The notes: generated by a model not told the origin, from the letters alone. Positions 1-10,249 are shown, counted from the stretch's first letter. The stretch is DNA of 50,683 bases from Bifidobacterium pongonis (GCF_019331805.1 NZ_JAHBBE010000019.1:1-50683); one strand, 5' to 3'. Numbers and translations are program-made.

Positions 1-89
1 TGCCGCGCATCGCCGCCGGCACTCCCACACTTTTCAGGCTTTCAGACTCCCAGATTCCACGTTTTCAGGTTTGTCAGGAAGGGACGGCA
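1..89. other. Leader upstream of folP
   Basis: No gene can be called in these bases. A GGAAGGGA ribosome binding site lies 5-12 bases before the folP start. The stretch at 31-76 repeats the word TTTCAG about four times in slightly altered form, like other degenerate micro-repeat tracts between genes in this window. The upstream gene is outside the window. Confidence 0.5.
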
Positions 90-962
90 ATGACCGAACC
101 GCAATCGATCCGCAACACCGAACGCACGCTCGTGATGGGCGTGCTGAACATCACCGAGGATTCCTTCTCCGACGGAGGCCTATGGCTCGACCCGGCCAAA
201 GCCGCCGAACATGGCCGTGACATGATGGCCGCCGGCGCGGACATCATCGACATTGGCGCGGAATCCACCAGACCGGGCGCCAAGCGCGTATCCGAAGAGG
301 ACGAGCTGGCCCGGATCAGGGGAGCGGTCGAGGCGCTGATCCCCGAAGGCGCGGTGCTGTCCATCGACACGACGCGAGCGAGCGTGGCCGCCGGAGCGCT
401 GGAACTCGGCGCGCAGATCATCAACGACGTGTCCGGCGGCACGTTGGACAAGGAACTGCCGCACGTCGTGGCCGATCACGAATGCCTGTACATCGTGCAG
501 CATTGGCGCGGCTGGCTTGCCGGATCGCACGGCTCCACGCCGGACGCCGACACCTCCCACTACGAGCATGGCGTGCTCGCCGACGTGCGCGACGAACTCA
601 TGCGGCAGGTCGACGCGGTGATCGCGGCGGGCGTGAACCCCGAACGGATCATCATCGACCCGGGTCTTGGATTCTCCAAGCCCGGCGTGGAACACAACAT
701 GCCGTTGCTGGCCGGGCTTGATACGTTCACCGGCACCGGCTACCCGGTGCTTATCGGGCAGTCCCGCAAGCGTTTCGTCTCCGCGCTGCTCGCCGATGCC
801 GGCTTCGAGCAGGTCGGCATGGATGCGCGCGACGACGCCACGGCCGCGATGTCGGCGTTGAGCGCCGAGCATGGCGCGTGGGCGGTGCGCGTGCATGACG
901 TGGCACGTTCCCGCGCGGCGGTTGCGGTGGGCGACGTCTGGCGGGCCTACGCGCAGCGATAA
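90..962 (+). CDS. folP: Dihydropteroate synthase
   Basis: The enzyme joins 6-hydroxymethyl-7,8-dihydropterin diphosphate to p-aminobenzoate, giving dihydropteroate in cytoplasmic folate synthesis; it is the sulfonamide target. The 290-residue protein has the family signatures in order: VMGVLNITEDSFSDGG near the N-terminus (first pterin-binding loop), DIIDIGAESTRPGA (second signature), INDVSGG, IIIDPGLGFSKPG, the GQSRKRF pterin/phosphate loop and the C-terminal RVHDV motif. Length is usual for a single-domain FolP. The ATG at 90 follows a good GGAAGGGA site. It is first of three co-directional genes; the next is a folB-folK fusion, so these form the folate operon. folE may lie just upstream, but it is not visible. 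Confidence 0.96.
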   Translation: MTEPQSIRNTERTLVMGVLNITEDSFSDGGLWLDPAKAAEHGRDMMAAGADIIDIGAESTRPGAKRVSEEDELARIRGAVEALIPEGAVLSIDTTRASVAAGALELGAQIINDVSGGTLDKELPHVVADHECLYIVQHWRGWLAGSHGSTPDADTSHYEHGVLADVRDELMRQVDAVIAAGVNPERIIIDPGLGFSKPGVEHNMPLLAGLDTFTGTGYPVLIGQSRKRFVSALLADAGFEQVGMDARDDATAAMSALSAEHGAWAVRVHDVARSRAAVAVGDVWRAYAQR

Positions 963-1105
963 GTGGCCGTTCCGGCTGTTTTGACTGTTCCGGCGGCTGA
1001 ACGGCTCCAATAACGCAGACGGTTTTCGGTAAGACAGACGGTTTCGAAAGGCCCGGCGATTTCGGCGGGCAAGGGCATGCGCCCGGCGCATGCGGAAAGG
1101 ATTCC

Positions 1106-2734
1106 ATGGACAGGATTGTTCTCACCGGCGTACGCGCCAACGGCACGCATGGCGTGCTCGACTTCGAACACGAGCGTGCGCAACAGTTCATCGTCGACGC
1201 CACGCTGTACCTGGATCTGGCCGCGGCAGGGGTGAGCGACGACCTGAACGACACCGTCGACTACGGTCGCGCCGCGAAGGAGATTGTCGCCGTCATCGAA
1301 GGCAGGCACGCCGATCTCATCGAACATCTTGCGCAACGCATTGCGGACCGGCTGCTCGCCATCCCGCCGATCGCCAAGGTGGACGTGACCGTGCATAAGC
1401 CGCACGCGCCCATCACCGTGCCTTTCGACGATGTGGCCGTCAGCATCACGCGGTCGAAGGAGAACGCGAAGGAGGGCACGGAAAGGAACGCGGGGAAGAA
1501 CGCCAAGGAAGCCGGTTGCGCACCTGCCACCCATCATGCGGTCATTGCCATCGGCGGCAATCAGGGCGATGTGGAGGCCACGCTGCGTGATGCGGTCCGC
1601 CGCATCGACGCGCTCGGCGGCACGCAGGTCACCGGTGTTTCGCCGCTGTACCGCACCGTCGCATGGGGTATGCCGGACGGCACACCGGACTTCCTGAACG
1701 CCGTGGTGGAAGTGAGCACCACCCTGGACGCGTACGATCTGCTCGACGGCTTGCACGGAATCGAAAACGACCACGGCCGCAAGCGTGAAACGCATTGGTC
1801 CAGCCGCACGCTCGACTTGGACATCATCGATTACGACGGTGTGGAATCGGATGATACGGCGCTCACCCTGCCGCATCCGCGCGCATGGCAGCGGGCCTTC
1901 GTGCTGGTGCCGTGGGCCGCGCTCGACCCGGAGGCCGATCTGCCGGGCATGCATGGCGGTCCGGTGGGCGAGCTTGCCGATGGTCTGCTCGACGAGGCGG
2001 ATGAGCCGCCCGTCGAATTCGTGGCGTCGGATTGGCTGAGCGGTGGTTCGGGCACGCGAGGCTCCCGGCATGGCATCGATCGAAAGGCTAAGCGTGAAAC
2101 CGGCCGTGATGCCAAGCGCAATGCCGATCGTGACGCCAAACGCGACGGTCAAGGCAAGCATGACAGCCAGAGCAAACGCCAGCCGAGGCATGCCGCCGAC
2201 GGCGGTCCCGGCGCTTCCGGCGCCTCCGCCGGCACTGCGGGCGCATCGGACGGCCTGCAGGCCAGAACGGCCGTCATCTCGCTCGAATCCGTCTCCACCG
2301 AGGCCGAGAACCTGTTCCGCGAGGCGATTGTGACCATCGACGGCATCCCCGGCAGTCAGGTCGAGGGCATCTCGCCCCTGTACCATGTCGGCAACCTCGA
2401 CGGCCCCGACGCCATGAGCGCCGTCGTGCAGATCCTCACCAAACTCGGTCCGCGCGAACTCATCGAAGCCTTGGAGGCCATCGAATCCATGCATGGCAAG
2501 GCGGTCGACCTCGATCTGGTCGATATGCAGGGCGTCGTTTCGGATGAGCCGGACTGCCGTGTGCCCTGGCCGTCCGCAGGCAAACGCGCCGCGGTGCTCG
2601 CCCCGTGGATGGACATGGATCCCAACGCCACGCTGGACGGCGACCCGGTATCGTTCCTGCTGGCGATGGCGCAGGACGCCGGGCGCGTGGGCATGCTGAG
2701 CGACGCGTGGATCTTCGGCGCCGACGCGGAATGA
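1106..2734 (+). CDS. folBK: Dihydroneopterin aldolase / HPPK fusion with an extra degenerate HPPK domain
   Basis: A 542-residue multidomain folate enzyme. Residues 1 to about 115 are FolB (dihydroneopterin aldolase), with HGVLDFE, TVDYG and the HKPHAPI end motif. Residues about 148-305 are FolK (6-hydroxymethyl-dihydropterin pyrophosphokinase): AIGGNQGD, SPLYRT, and the catalytic HWSSRTLDLDIIDYDG with its metal-binding DLD. A charged linker (about 310-385) rich in KR, DAKR and Gly/Ala follows. Residues about 390-542 look like a second HPPK copy: SPLYHV, VDLDLVDMQGV and KRAAVLAPWMDMDP align in order with SPLYRT, LDLDIIDYDGV and QRAFVLVPWAALDP, but the GGNQGD-type loop and the HWSSRT segment are lost, so it is probably catalytically dead. 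The start at 1106 has GGAAAGG upstream. FolB-FolK fusion is established elsewhere; the pseudo-HPPK role is inference. Confidence 0.92.
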   Translation: MDRIVLTGVRANGTHGVLDFEHERAQQFIVDATLYLDLAAAGVSDDLNDTVDYGRAAKEIVAVIEGRHADLIEHLAQRIADRLLAIPPIAKVDVTVHKPHAPITVPFDDVAVSITRSKENAKEGTERNAGKNAKEAGCAPATHHAVIAIGGNQGDVEATLRDAVRRIDALGGTQVTGVSPLYRTVAWGMPDGTPDFLNAVVEVSTTLDAYDLLDGLHGIENDHGRKRETHWSSRTLDLDIIDYDGVESDDTALTLPHPRAWQRAFVLVPWAALDPEADLPGMHGGPVGELADGLLDEADEPPVEFVASDWLSGGSGTRGSRHGIDRKAKRETGRDAKRNADRDAKRDGQGKHDSQSKRQPRHAADGGPGASGASAGTAGASDGLQARTAVISLESVSTEAENLFREAIVTIDGIPGSQVEGISPLYHVGNLDGPDAMSAVVQILTKLGPRELIEALEAIESMHGKAVDLDLVDMQGVVSDEPDCRVPWPSAGKRAAVLAPWMDMDPNATLDGDPVSFLLAMAQDAGRVGMLSDAWIFGADAE

Positions 2735-2816
2735 CGAAACGCGCGAACGATTGCATGACTGAACGACCGAACGATTGAACGACCTAACGATTGAGTAGAG
2801 CAATGAGGAAACCGGA
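2735..2816. repeat. Degenerate 8-9 bp micro-repeats after folBK
   Basis: Directly after the folBK stop, the words GAACGATTG and GAACGACC/GAACGACCT recur about five times in imperfect phase. No open frame or hairpin terminator is visible here, so read-through to the DUF3180 gene is likely. Confidence 0.5.
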
Positions 2817-2836
2817 TTTGGGAGGGAGAAGCGACG

Positions 2837-3373
2837 ATGAACGCGCATAGGACGCCCTGGTGGCATGCCGCCGTCGCGCTGGTGCTCGGACTGATCGCCG
2901 GCGCGGGCATCGCGGTGTTGGGCGAAAGCACCGGCCTGACGCTGATCGGCACGCCGTGGTTCGTGGCCGCGGTACTGGTCATGATCGGCGTGGTGGCGCT
3001 GGTCCTGGCCTTGAACGTGCACAAATACGCCACGACCGATCCGAAGAAACGACCGAAAACCTTCGTGAACCCTTCGGTCGCGTTCAACACGCTCGTGCTG
3101 TGCAAGTCGATGATTCTGGCGGGCGCGGCGCTCGCCGGATGGTACGGCGGGCAGATCATCCCCACCATCTCCCATATCGAAGGCTCGTTCTACGAGCATG
3201 CGGTGCTCGAATGCGCGGTGACCGCCGCCGTATGCCTGGCGGATATGATCATCGGCTTCGTGGGGGAGTGGCTGTGCCAGCTGCCGCCCAACGAAGGGCC
3301 GGAAAGCCCCAAGATGAAGGAGCAGCAGCGGCAGGGCGGCCTCGCCGGTGCTGCGGCCAAAACCGTGCGCTGA
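2837..3373 (+). CDS. DUF3180 family membrane protein
   Basis: A 178-residue membrane protein with about four hydrophobic segments: residues roughly 10-30, 38-60, 84-108 and 118-142. They are separated by a cytoplasmic-type KYATTDPKKRPKTF loop, and the tail is basic (KMKEQQRQ). The arrangement and the DPKKRPKTF-type loop fit DUF3180, an actinobacterial family usually placed right after folK. The biochemical role is unknown; its constant position suggests a link to pterin/folate metabolism or simply co-transcription. The ATG at 2837 has a GGGAGGGAG site. It is the last gene of the folate operon and is closed by a strong hairpin at 3417-3468. Confidence 0.8.
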   Translation: MNAHRTPWWHAAVALVLGLIAGAGIAVLGESTGLTLIGTPWFVAAVLVMIGVVALVLALNVHKYATTDPKKRPKTFVNPSVAFNTLVLCKSMILAGAALAGWYGGQIIPTISHIEGSFYEHAVLECAVTAAVCLADMIIGFVGEWLCQLPPNEGPESPKMKEQQRQGGLAGAAAKTVR

Positions 3374-3416
3374 ACGGTTCGGCACACGTGCACGGAGCGC
3401 ACGCGCACGACACGTA

Positions 3417-3468
3417 AACGCGGGAGGCGGCGGACTCGTCACATAACGAATCCGCCGCCTCCCGCGTT
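3417..3468. terminator. Bidirectional terminator, 18-bp stem
   Basis: Perfect inverted arms at 3417-3434 and 3451-3468 (AACGCGGGAGGCGGCGGA and its complement), with A/T-containing flanks. It sits between the convergent DUF3180 and thioesterase genes and would end transcription from both sides. Confidence 0.8.
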
Positions 3469-3497
3469 CGCGTATGGCTGCGATCAGCGCCCCGGCA

Positions 3498-4400
3498 TCA
3501 CGCCTGCGGCACGCGCAGCATGGCCTCCTGCGCGATCACCGCGACCAGCTCGCCATCCTGCGAATAGACCTTCGCCTCGCACAGGCCACGCCCATGCGCG
3601 GCGGTCGGCGTATCCTGCACGTACAGATGCCATTCGTTGATATCCACGTCACGGTACCACCACATCGAATGGTCGATCGACGCATACGAAATACCCGGCG
3701 TGGTGATGCTCAGCCCGGCGCGGCGCAGCACGGGTTCCATCATCACCTGATCGCAGCCGAGCGCGAGCAGCGCACGATGCATGGTCTGCGGCACATCCAC
3801 CCGGCCATCGCTGCGCATCCACACCATCTGCCTGCCGGAATCGGCTTCGGCGGAAGCCTTATCGGGCGCGAGCATCACGGTGGGCGTGACATGGCGGATA
3901 TCGAACGGCGACTGCTGCGCGTAGAAACGGGCGAACGGCGACTTCTCCGAATACGGTTCCATCAGCTGCTTGGCGCTCATCAGCGTTTCCGGATCCGGCA
4001 CATCCTCCGGCATCGGGTCGGCGAACTCCACGCCCGTCTGACCGGACTCCTGGAAGCTCGCGATCGCGGTCAGGATGGAACCCTCGGCCTGCGTGACGTT
4101 CACGCGGCGGGCGGAGAACGAGCGGCCGTCCCTCAACGATTCCACATCGAACAGCAGATCCTGGTGGATGTCGCCCGGGGCGACGAAATAGCCGTGGACG
4201 GAATGCGGCAGGCGGGAGGGGGAGACGGTTTTGGCGGCGGCCATCAGCGACTGCGCGATGACCTGGCCGCCGTAGACGCGGCCCGTGGGGAAGTACATGC
4301 TTTCGCCGTTGATATACGTGTGACTGCGGTATTCGGACGGGGTGCCGAGAGCCAGAACCTTCACGATATGCTCCAATGGGGTGAGGGCTTCTTGGGTCAT
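3498..4400 (-). CDS. tesB: Acyl-CoA thioesterase II (TesB family)
   Basis: Predicted to hydrolyse acyl-CoA to free fatty acid and CoA. The 300-residue protein has the double hot-dog layout of TesB. The N-terminal half contains GRVYGGQVIAQSLMAA and HSVHGYFVAPGD, with RDGRSFSARRV giving the conserved RDG.SF..R pattern. The C-terminal half contains an acyl-CoA thioesterase repeat ending SYASIDHSMWWYRDVDINEWHLY, with the conserved D of the catalytic D/T/Q set in SIDHSMW. The length is typical for actinobacterial TesB. The start at 4400 has a weak GAGAGA site. It lies downstream of ettA on the same strand, but a hairpin between them suggests separate transcription. Confidence 0.9.
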   Translation of the reverse strand: MTQEALTPLEHIVKVLALGTPSEYRSHTYINGESMYFPTGRVYGGQVIAQSLMAAAKTVSPSRLPHSVHGYFVAPGDIHQDLLFDVESLRDGRSFSARRVNVTQAEGSILTAIASFQESGQTGVEFADPMPEDVPDPETLMSAKQLMEPYSEKSPFARFYAQQSPFDIRHVTPTVMLAPDKASAEADSGRQMVWMRSDGRVDVPQTMHRALLALGCDQVMMEPVLRRAGLSITTPGISYASIDHSMWWYRDVDINEWHLYVQDTPTAAHGRGLCEAKVYSQDGELVAVIAQEAMLRVPQA

Positions 4401-4678
4401 GCTATCTCTCGATTCGACGTTGGTTCGATTGGTTTATTCGATGCAGCCACTCTATACCGCACGTGTTACACAGGCCCGGCCTGATATGTTGTGACGGTGT
4501 TACGGTACGCGGCGCGATTGCGGGGGTGTTAACGGCGTGATCGCAGGGTGGTTGCGGTGCGTTCGCAGCGTGATCGCGGGCCATGCGCGGGCCGTGTGCG
4601 GGCGGTGTGCGCCCAGAATGACCGAATGGCGGCCCTCCATATGGAAGGCCGCCATTCTGGTTCTACGAAAGCGGGAAA
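4401..4678. other. Spacer between ettA and tesB
   Basis: Holds a hairpin near 4624-4657 and, at 4500-4610, GC-rich micro-repeats such as GCGTGATCGC (twice) and GCGGGCC-type words. The tesB promoter should lie at 4410-4500, but no clear -35/-10 pair is visible. Confidence 0.4.
4624..4657 (-). terminator. Hairpin downstream of ettA
   Basis: Arms GAATGGCGGCC (4624-4634) and GGCCGCCATTC (4647-4657) form a perfect 11-bp stem just beyond the ettA stop. CCAGAATG at 4612-4619 could pair alternatively with CATTCTGG. There is no long U-run. Confidence 0.6.
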
Positions 4679-6358
<1,680 letters not shown>

Positions 6359-6699
6359 TGTTGTGTTCCATCCTTAAGAAACGTTGGAATTCCAGCGTGT
6401 TGCATGAGCGGTCAACGGATGATCCGCGAATGGATCCCGGAACGCAACCCACGCACAATACCACGTGCGATTATCCCATACCCCATCTACACGGCCGCGT
6501 ATGCGAAAGTCGCGCGGTCGGGCACACGGTTCGGCGGTGCGTGAAGACTCCCGTCGCGGCTCGTATCGTTGCCCCGCTGCCGCAGCGCGTACCGTTCCGC
6601 TTTCCGCCGCAAATCGTACAATGATGCGGTTGGCATGGTAATCACCATCAGCCCATGTTGTCGGGCTCATGGTAGGCACACGATAGGAAGACTGTTTCG
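6359..6699. other. Divergent control region ettA / Nudix gene
   Basis: 341 bases without a convincing gene. For the plus strand there is a possible -10 TACAAT at 6617-6622, but no good -35. The following leader contains ATGGTAATCACCAT (a 5-bp dyad around 6634-6647) and AGCCC/GGGCT arms near 6650-6668, candidate targets for a regulator. The ettA ribosome site is within the first 20 bases on the minus strand. Confidence 0.35.
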
Positions 6700-7539
6700 A
6701 TGGGTAATGATCGCGGGAAGGAATGGTACGAGCGGGAAGCCTCGTACGATGAATGGGCCGAATGGTGGCGTGAGGAGGGTAGGAGCCTGTACGACTCCGT
6801 CCGCCCCGATGTGACGATCGATTGCGTCATCCTGACCTACGACGACGATGAGAGTACGCAGGCCGAGGATTCCCTGAAATTCCTGTCGGTACGGCGTAAA
6901 AGCCATCCGTGGCGCGGCCATCTGTCCCTTCCGGGAACGTTCCTGCACGCCGACGAGAGGAGCGCCGGTCAAGCCGTCCGGCGTGAGCTCGCGTGGTTGT
7001 TCGTACGCCCCGAGGAAGTCGAGGCCAGGATCCAGCAGATTCGCACGTTCACCGGCATCGAGCGCGATCCGCGCGGGCAGACGGCGAGCATCCTGTACGT
7101 GGTGTACGCCTCGGAGGCCATGAGTCTCGAGCTGAATGACGGTGTGGACGCGGTGTGGGCACCGTTGGCCGGTTATTCGGTGGAGGCGCTCGACGAACTC
7201 GGCGGCGCCGTGGCCGCGGCCCCGGATTCGGCTCCGGCGGGCGATGTGGTGGACGCGTTCGATCATGCGAGGATGCTGAGCCTGGTGGTCGATCGCCTGC
7301 GGGATCAGTTCGCTTGGACGCCCAACGTGTTCTACACGCTTCCGGAGGAGTTCACGCTGACCGACGCCATGCGCTTGCGTTCCTCGCTGTTCGACGAGGA
7401 TTACCACGAGATGAAGCGTGCCAACTTCCGCAAGAAGTACGCCGTCCTGTGGGATGAGGTCGGCGTCGTCGACCCGTCGGATCCCCGCAGCCCGAAACTG
7501 TTCTCGGTCGCCGGGAAGCGCGGCCTGGCCATGGAGTGA
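6700..7539 (+). CDS. NrtR-like Nudix / winged-helix protein
   Basis: A 279-residue protein with a Nudix-like core (about residues 35-130) and a C-terminal winged-helix segment (about 205-265; FYTLPEEFTLTDAMRLRSS followed by KRANFRKKYAVL). This is the domain order of NrtR regulators, which sense ADP-ribose-type ligands and repress NAD or related genes. The Nudix box (GTFLHADE then AVRREL) keeps RE but lacks the EExG end, so hydrolase activity is doubtful; many NrtR members are likewise non-catalytic. The N-terminus (WYEREASYDEWAEWWREE) is an additional acidic, aromatic helix. It precedes a PurA-like gene on the same strand after 235 bases, so a nucleotide-responsive regulator of the following cassette is a fair inference. 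An active Nudix hydrolase is the alternative. Confidence 0.75.
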   Translation: MGNDRGKEWYEREASYDEWAEWWREEGRSLYDSVRPDVTIDCVILTYDDDESTQAEDSLKFLSVRRKSHPWRGHLSLPGTFLHADERSAGQAVRRELAWLFVRPEEVEARIQQIRTFTGIERDPRGQTASILYVVYASEAMSLELNDGVDAVWAPLAGYSVEALDELGGAVAAAPDSAPAGDVVDAFDHARMLSLVVDRLRDQFAWTPNVFYTLPEEFTLTDAMRLRSSLFDEDYHEMKRANFRKKYAVLWDEVGVVDPSDPRSPKLFSVAGKRGLAME

Positions 7540-7572
7540 CCTGCCTGCAGGCGCATGCGACTTTGATTGTGC

Positions 7573-7599
7573 GGGTAAGCGGGCGATCTCCGCTTACCC
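7573..7599 (+). terminator. Hairpin after the Nudix gene
   Basis: Perfect 10-bp stem GGGTAAGCGG (7573-7582) with CCGCTTACCC (7590-7599), no U-run. Copies of its right arm (CCCGCTTACC at 7607-7616) and CGAATCY micro-repeats (7619-7654) follow. Confidence 0.5.
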
Positions 7600-7618
7600 T
7601 GCCTATCCCGCTTACCCC

Positions 7619-7654
7619 CCGAATCTGCGAATCTCCGAATCCCCGAATCCCCAG
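7619..7654. repeat. CGAATC micro-repeat tract
   Basis: Four imperfect tandem copies of a CGAATCYC-like octamer lie between the Nudix hairpin and the PurA-like gene. The rest of the gap contains small dyads (GTATAC near 7687, GACCGGTC at 7724-7731) that could be operators; no strong promoter is seen. Confidence 0.4.
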
Positions 7655-7774
7655 CGTGTCGTGATTTTGCTTTTCGCGGTTCGCGGTATACGCTGACAAT
7701 CGTCTAACAAATCTGGTTCACGCGACCGGTCTTGAAAAAGATCCGTTGCATACACAAGATGGAGACGAAAAACT

Positions 7775-9136
7775 ATGTATGGGATGAATAGGCCCAAGTG
7801 CGTAGTCGGGCTAGGCTATGGTGACGAGGGGAAAGGCATGACGACCGCCTTCCTCGCGCAGCAAGCCCAAGCTGGCTACGGTAGGTCCGTGGTAGTGCGC
7901 TACAACGGTGGACCGCAAGCGGCCCACAACGTGAGGGTGACGACGTCTGACGGCAAGGTGCTGCATCACACGTTCAGCCAACTAGGCGCGGGTACTCTCA
8001 CTGGTGCCGCCACCATACTGTCCGAACACACGCTTCTTCAGCCCTACGCCTTGGCAAAGGAAACCACCGCGCTGATCGCGCAGACCGGCAACAATCCGCT
8101 CCCTCTGCTGAGCGTGGATCCCAAGACCCCCTTGCTGCTCCCCGTGCACGCGCAGTGCAATAGGATGCTCGAAACAACACGGGCGAAGATCGGCAGACGT
8201 CACGGGTCGACGGGAATGGGCGTAGGTGTGGCCAGGGATTACGAGCTGGCCATGCGGGAAGCTGGTTCCGTGGACGCCATTCCCACGGCGTTCGACCTGG
8301 CGAGGCCGTTCCTGCTCGCCGACAAGATGCGGGCGCAGGCCGAATGGCTGGGCGAGCGTTGGGGGATGGATTTCCATTACACCAAGGAACAGGCGGAAGA
8401 TCAGGCCACCGAGCTTCACCTGATGTACGGCGATTTCACCGCCGGTGGCGCCGAATTCATCCCCGCATGGGAGGCGTTGGAGGACTACCGGTGGACTCCC
8501 GGCGCCGTGGTGTTCGAAGGGTCCCAGGGCATTCTGCTCGACCTGCGCTACGGTTTCTTTCCGCACGTGACCTACGGCTGGATGGATGCCGGGAACGCCA
8601 GGGAGCTGTCCGAGCGCGCCTCGCTGCCGGCCCCGCTGGTGGTCGGCTGCACGCGCACCTACTCCACGCGCCATGGGAACGGGCCGTTCCCGCCCGAAGG
8701 CACGTGTGACGTGGATGAGACGGACAACGGTACCGGGGTGTGGCAAGGGGCGTTCAGAACCGGTCTGCTTGACCTGCCCATGCTGGAATACAGCGCCGGT
8801 TTGGTGAAGCCGGACGTTCTCAGCGTCTCATGCGAGGACCTGTACCCCGGGAAGGCCATCACCAGATGGGAGAACGCGGATGGCGAGCCGGTGCAGCCGG
8901 GCGATTACGCTCTGGCCGCCGACGACGGCATACGCCGCCGCGATGATGACGCCGGCTTCGACCCGGAGAACGTCTACGCACCATTGCGCGAAGCGAAGCC
9001 CGTCATCGAGGAAATGGGATTGGATGCCGTACTCAAGGCCATTTCCAAGACGGCGAACGCTCCCATCGTGATGGATGGGGCCGGTGCCGTGCTGTCCGAC
9101 TGGACGGAACGGCCTGTGGCGGAAGTCGCGGACTGA
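7775..9136 (+). CDS. Divergent adenylosuccinate synthetase family enzyme
   Basis: A 453-residue PurA-fold protein. Family elements in order: GLGYGDEGKGM at residues 12-22 (canonical WGDEGKGK loop; Asp17 matches the catalytic Asp), RYNGGPQAAHN at 42-52 (canonical GGHNAGHT; His51 matches the catalytic His), GSTGMGVG (canonical TGRGIGPAY), VVFEGSQGILLDLRYGFFPHVT (canonical EGAQGTLLD..G.YPFVTSS), CTRTYSTRHGNGPFPPEG and NGTGVWQGAFRTGLLD in place of the TGRPRR..G.LD region. Housekeeping PurA carries TGRPRR-type arginines here that are altered, so the acceptor or amino acid may differ. It is therefore not called purA. The gene lies in a cassette with Nudix, VWA and J-domain proteins. The ATG at 7775 has GGAGA 10 bases upstream; an alternative ATG is at 7784. 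A GTP-dependent ligase acting on a purine-like nucleotide is the best inference. Confidence 0.8.
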   Translation: MYGMNRPKCVVGLGYGDEGKGMTTAFLAQQAQAGYGRSVVVRYNGGPQAAHNVRVTTSDGKVLHHTFSQLGAGTLTGAATILSEHTLLQPYALAKETTALIAQTGNNPLPLLSVDPKTPLLLPVHAQCNRMLETTRAKIGRRHGSTGMGVGVARDYELAMREAGSVDAIPTAFDLARPFLLADKMRAQAEWLGERWGMDFHYTKEQAEDQATELHLMYGDFTAGGAEFIPAWEALEDYRWTPGAVVFEGSQGILLDLRYGFFPHVTYGWMDAGNARELSERASLPAPLVVGCTRTYSTRHGNGPFPPEGTCDVDETDNGTGVWQGAFRTGLLDLPMLEYSAGLVKPDVLSVSCEDLYPGKAITRWENADGEPVQPGDYALAADDGIRRRDDDAGFDPENVYAPLREAKPVIEEMGLDAVLKAISKTANAPIVMDGAGAVLSDWTERPVAEVAD

Positions 9137-9247
9137 CCTTTGAAGGAAGTCGCGGACCGACCCGCCCAAACGAATCTCATAACTGAATATGAACAATATA
9201 AGACGCCCCGCTGTCTGCACAGCCGGGCTGTACAAGGAGGCACCATC

Positions 9248-10231
9248 ATGGGTGGCGGTAGTTGGAGTTCAAGCACGTACGATAGGGTCACCGGAGCCAA
9301 GATGCGTTCCGGATCCACGTTCGGCTACACAAGCGAAGCGTTCCGGACCGGAATCCGGAAGGCGCACGAGTCCCTCGACCCGCTGAAGGAAGGGAATCCC
9401 ACAATCAGGGAATCCAGGGACAGCAACGAACACCCCGAATCCACGTCGATCGCCATAGCGTTCGACGTGACCGGCAGCATGGGCAGCAACCCGTCGTACC
9501 TGCAATCCGATCTGAAAAACGTGTTCGGCATGCTCGTCCGCAAGGACATCGTTCCCGATCCGCAGATCAGTATCGTGGCGTACGGCGACGCCTATTGCGA
9601 CGACGTGCCGCTCCAGGTCGGGCAGTTCGAATCCGACAACAGGATCGACGACGAGCTGGATAACGTGTTCATCGAGGGAGGTGGCGGCGGTAACGGCGGC
9701 GAGACGTCCACCCTGGCCGCCTTGTACCTCGCCGAGAACACGCGGACCGACGCGTGGGAGAAGCGTGGCAGGAAAGGGTACTGCTTCTTCATCGGCGACG
9801 AGAAGGCCCTCGACCTCAAGGCAAGCCAGATCCGCGACTTCATGGGGTCGCCCGACCCCTCGAACGTGACGGCGGCCGAGGCGTTCCGCAAGCTGCAGGA
9901 GAAGTGGAACGTGTGGTTCCTGCTCATCGATAACGGCGCCGCCAAGCGCCAGCGTTCCGAAAGCTGCTACAAGGACCTGCTTGGCTCCGAACGCGTCATC
10001 AAGATCAGTGACGGCCACGAGGCTCCGGCCACCATCGTGTCCATCATCGGCGCGATGGAGGAAACCACGGACTACGCAACCCTGCCCGAGGATCTGATGG
10101 CATCCGGCTTCAGAGAATCCCAAGCGCTCGCGGCCGTCGATGCCACCAAAGGCATGTACGGGACTGCGGACGCCGACGGCGGGAACGCTGTAGTGCCGGT
10201 CGACGACTCGTATGGCGACCTTGGCCTGTAG
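9248..10231 (+). CDS. VWA domain protein of the PurA-like cassette
   Basis: A 327-residue soluble protein with a von Willebrand A-type fold from about residue 66 to 280. The metal site (MIDAS) reads FDVTGSMGS, with D73, T75 and S77 as the D-x-T/S-x-S set. SIVAYGDA and a Gly-rich GGGGGNGGETSTLAALYLAE loop supply the later ligands. The C-terminus ends in an acidic VPVDDSYGDLGL tail. There is no signal peptide or membrane helix, so it is cytoplasmic. The ATG at 9248 is chosen because a textbook AAGGAGG lies 7 bases upstream; a longer in-frame version would need a TTG at 9140 with no site. It is 111 bases after the PurA-like gene. VWA proteins of this type usually act as scaffolds or in chaperone-like complexes; the specific function is unknown. 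Confidence 0.8.
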   Translation: MGGGSWSSSTYDRVTGAKMRSGSTFGYTSEAFRTGIRKAHESLDPLKEGNPTIRESRDSNEHPESTSIAIAFDVTGSMGSNPSYLQSDLKNVFGMLVRKDIVPDPQISIVAYGDAYCDDVPLQVGQFESDNRIDDELDNVFIEGGGGGNGGETSTLAALYLAENTRTDAWEKRGRKGYCFFIGDEKALDLKASQIRDFMGSPDPSNVTAAEAFRKLQEKWNVWFLLIDNGAAKRQRSESCYKDLLGSERVIKISDGHEAPATIVSIIGAMEETTDYATLPEDLMASGFRESQALAAVDATKGMYGTADADGGNAVVPVDDSYGDLGL

Positions 10232-10249
10232 CCGATAGCCGTTATCCAC

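Noticed and set aside
947..3442. Long open frame on the minus strand opposite the folate operon
   Set aside because: It mirrors the folB-folK and DUF3180 genes, has no family features, and is rich in His/Arg as expected for the complement of GC-rich coding DNA.
7775..9136. Calling this gene phage-type purZ of the 2-aminoadenine pathway
   Set aside because: The active-site Asp typical of PurA is kept and no companion genes of that pathway are present; the family level is all that can be supported.
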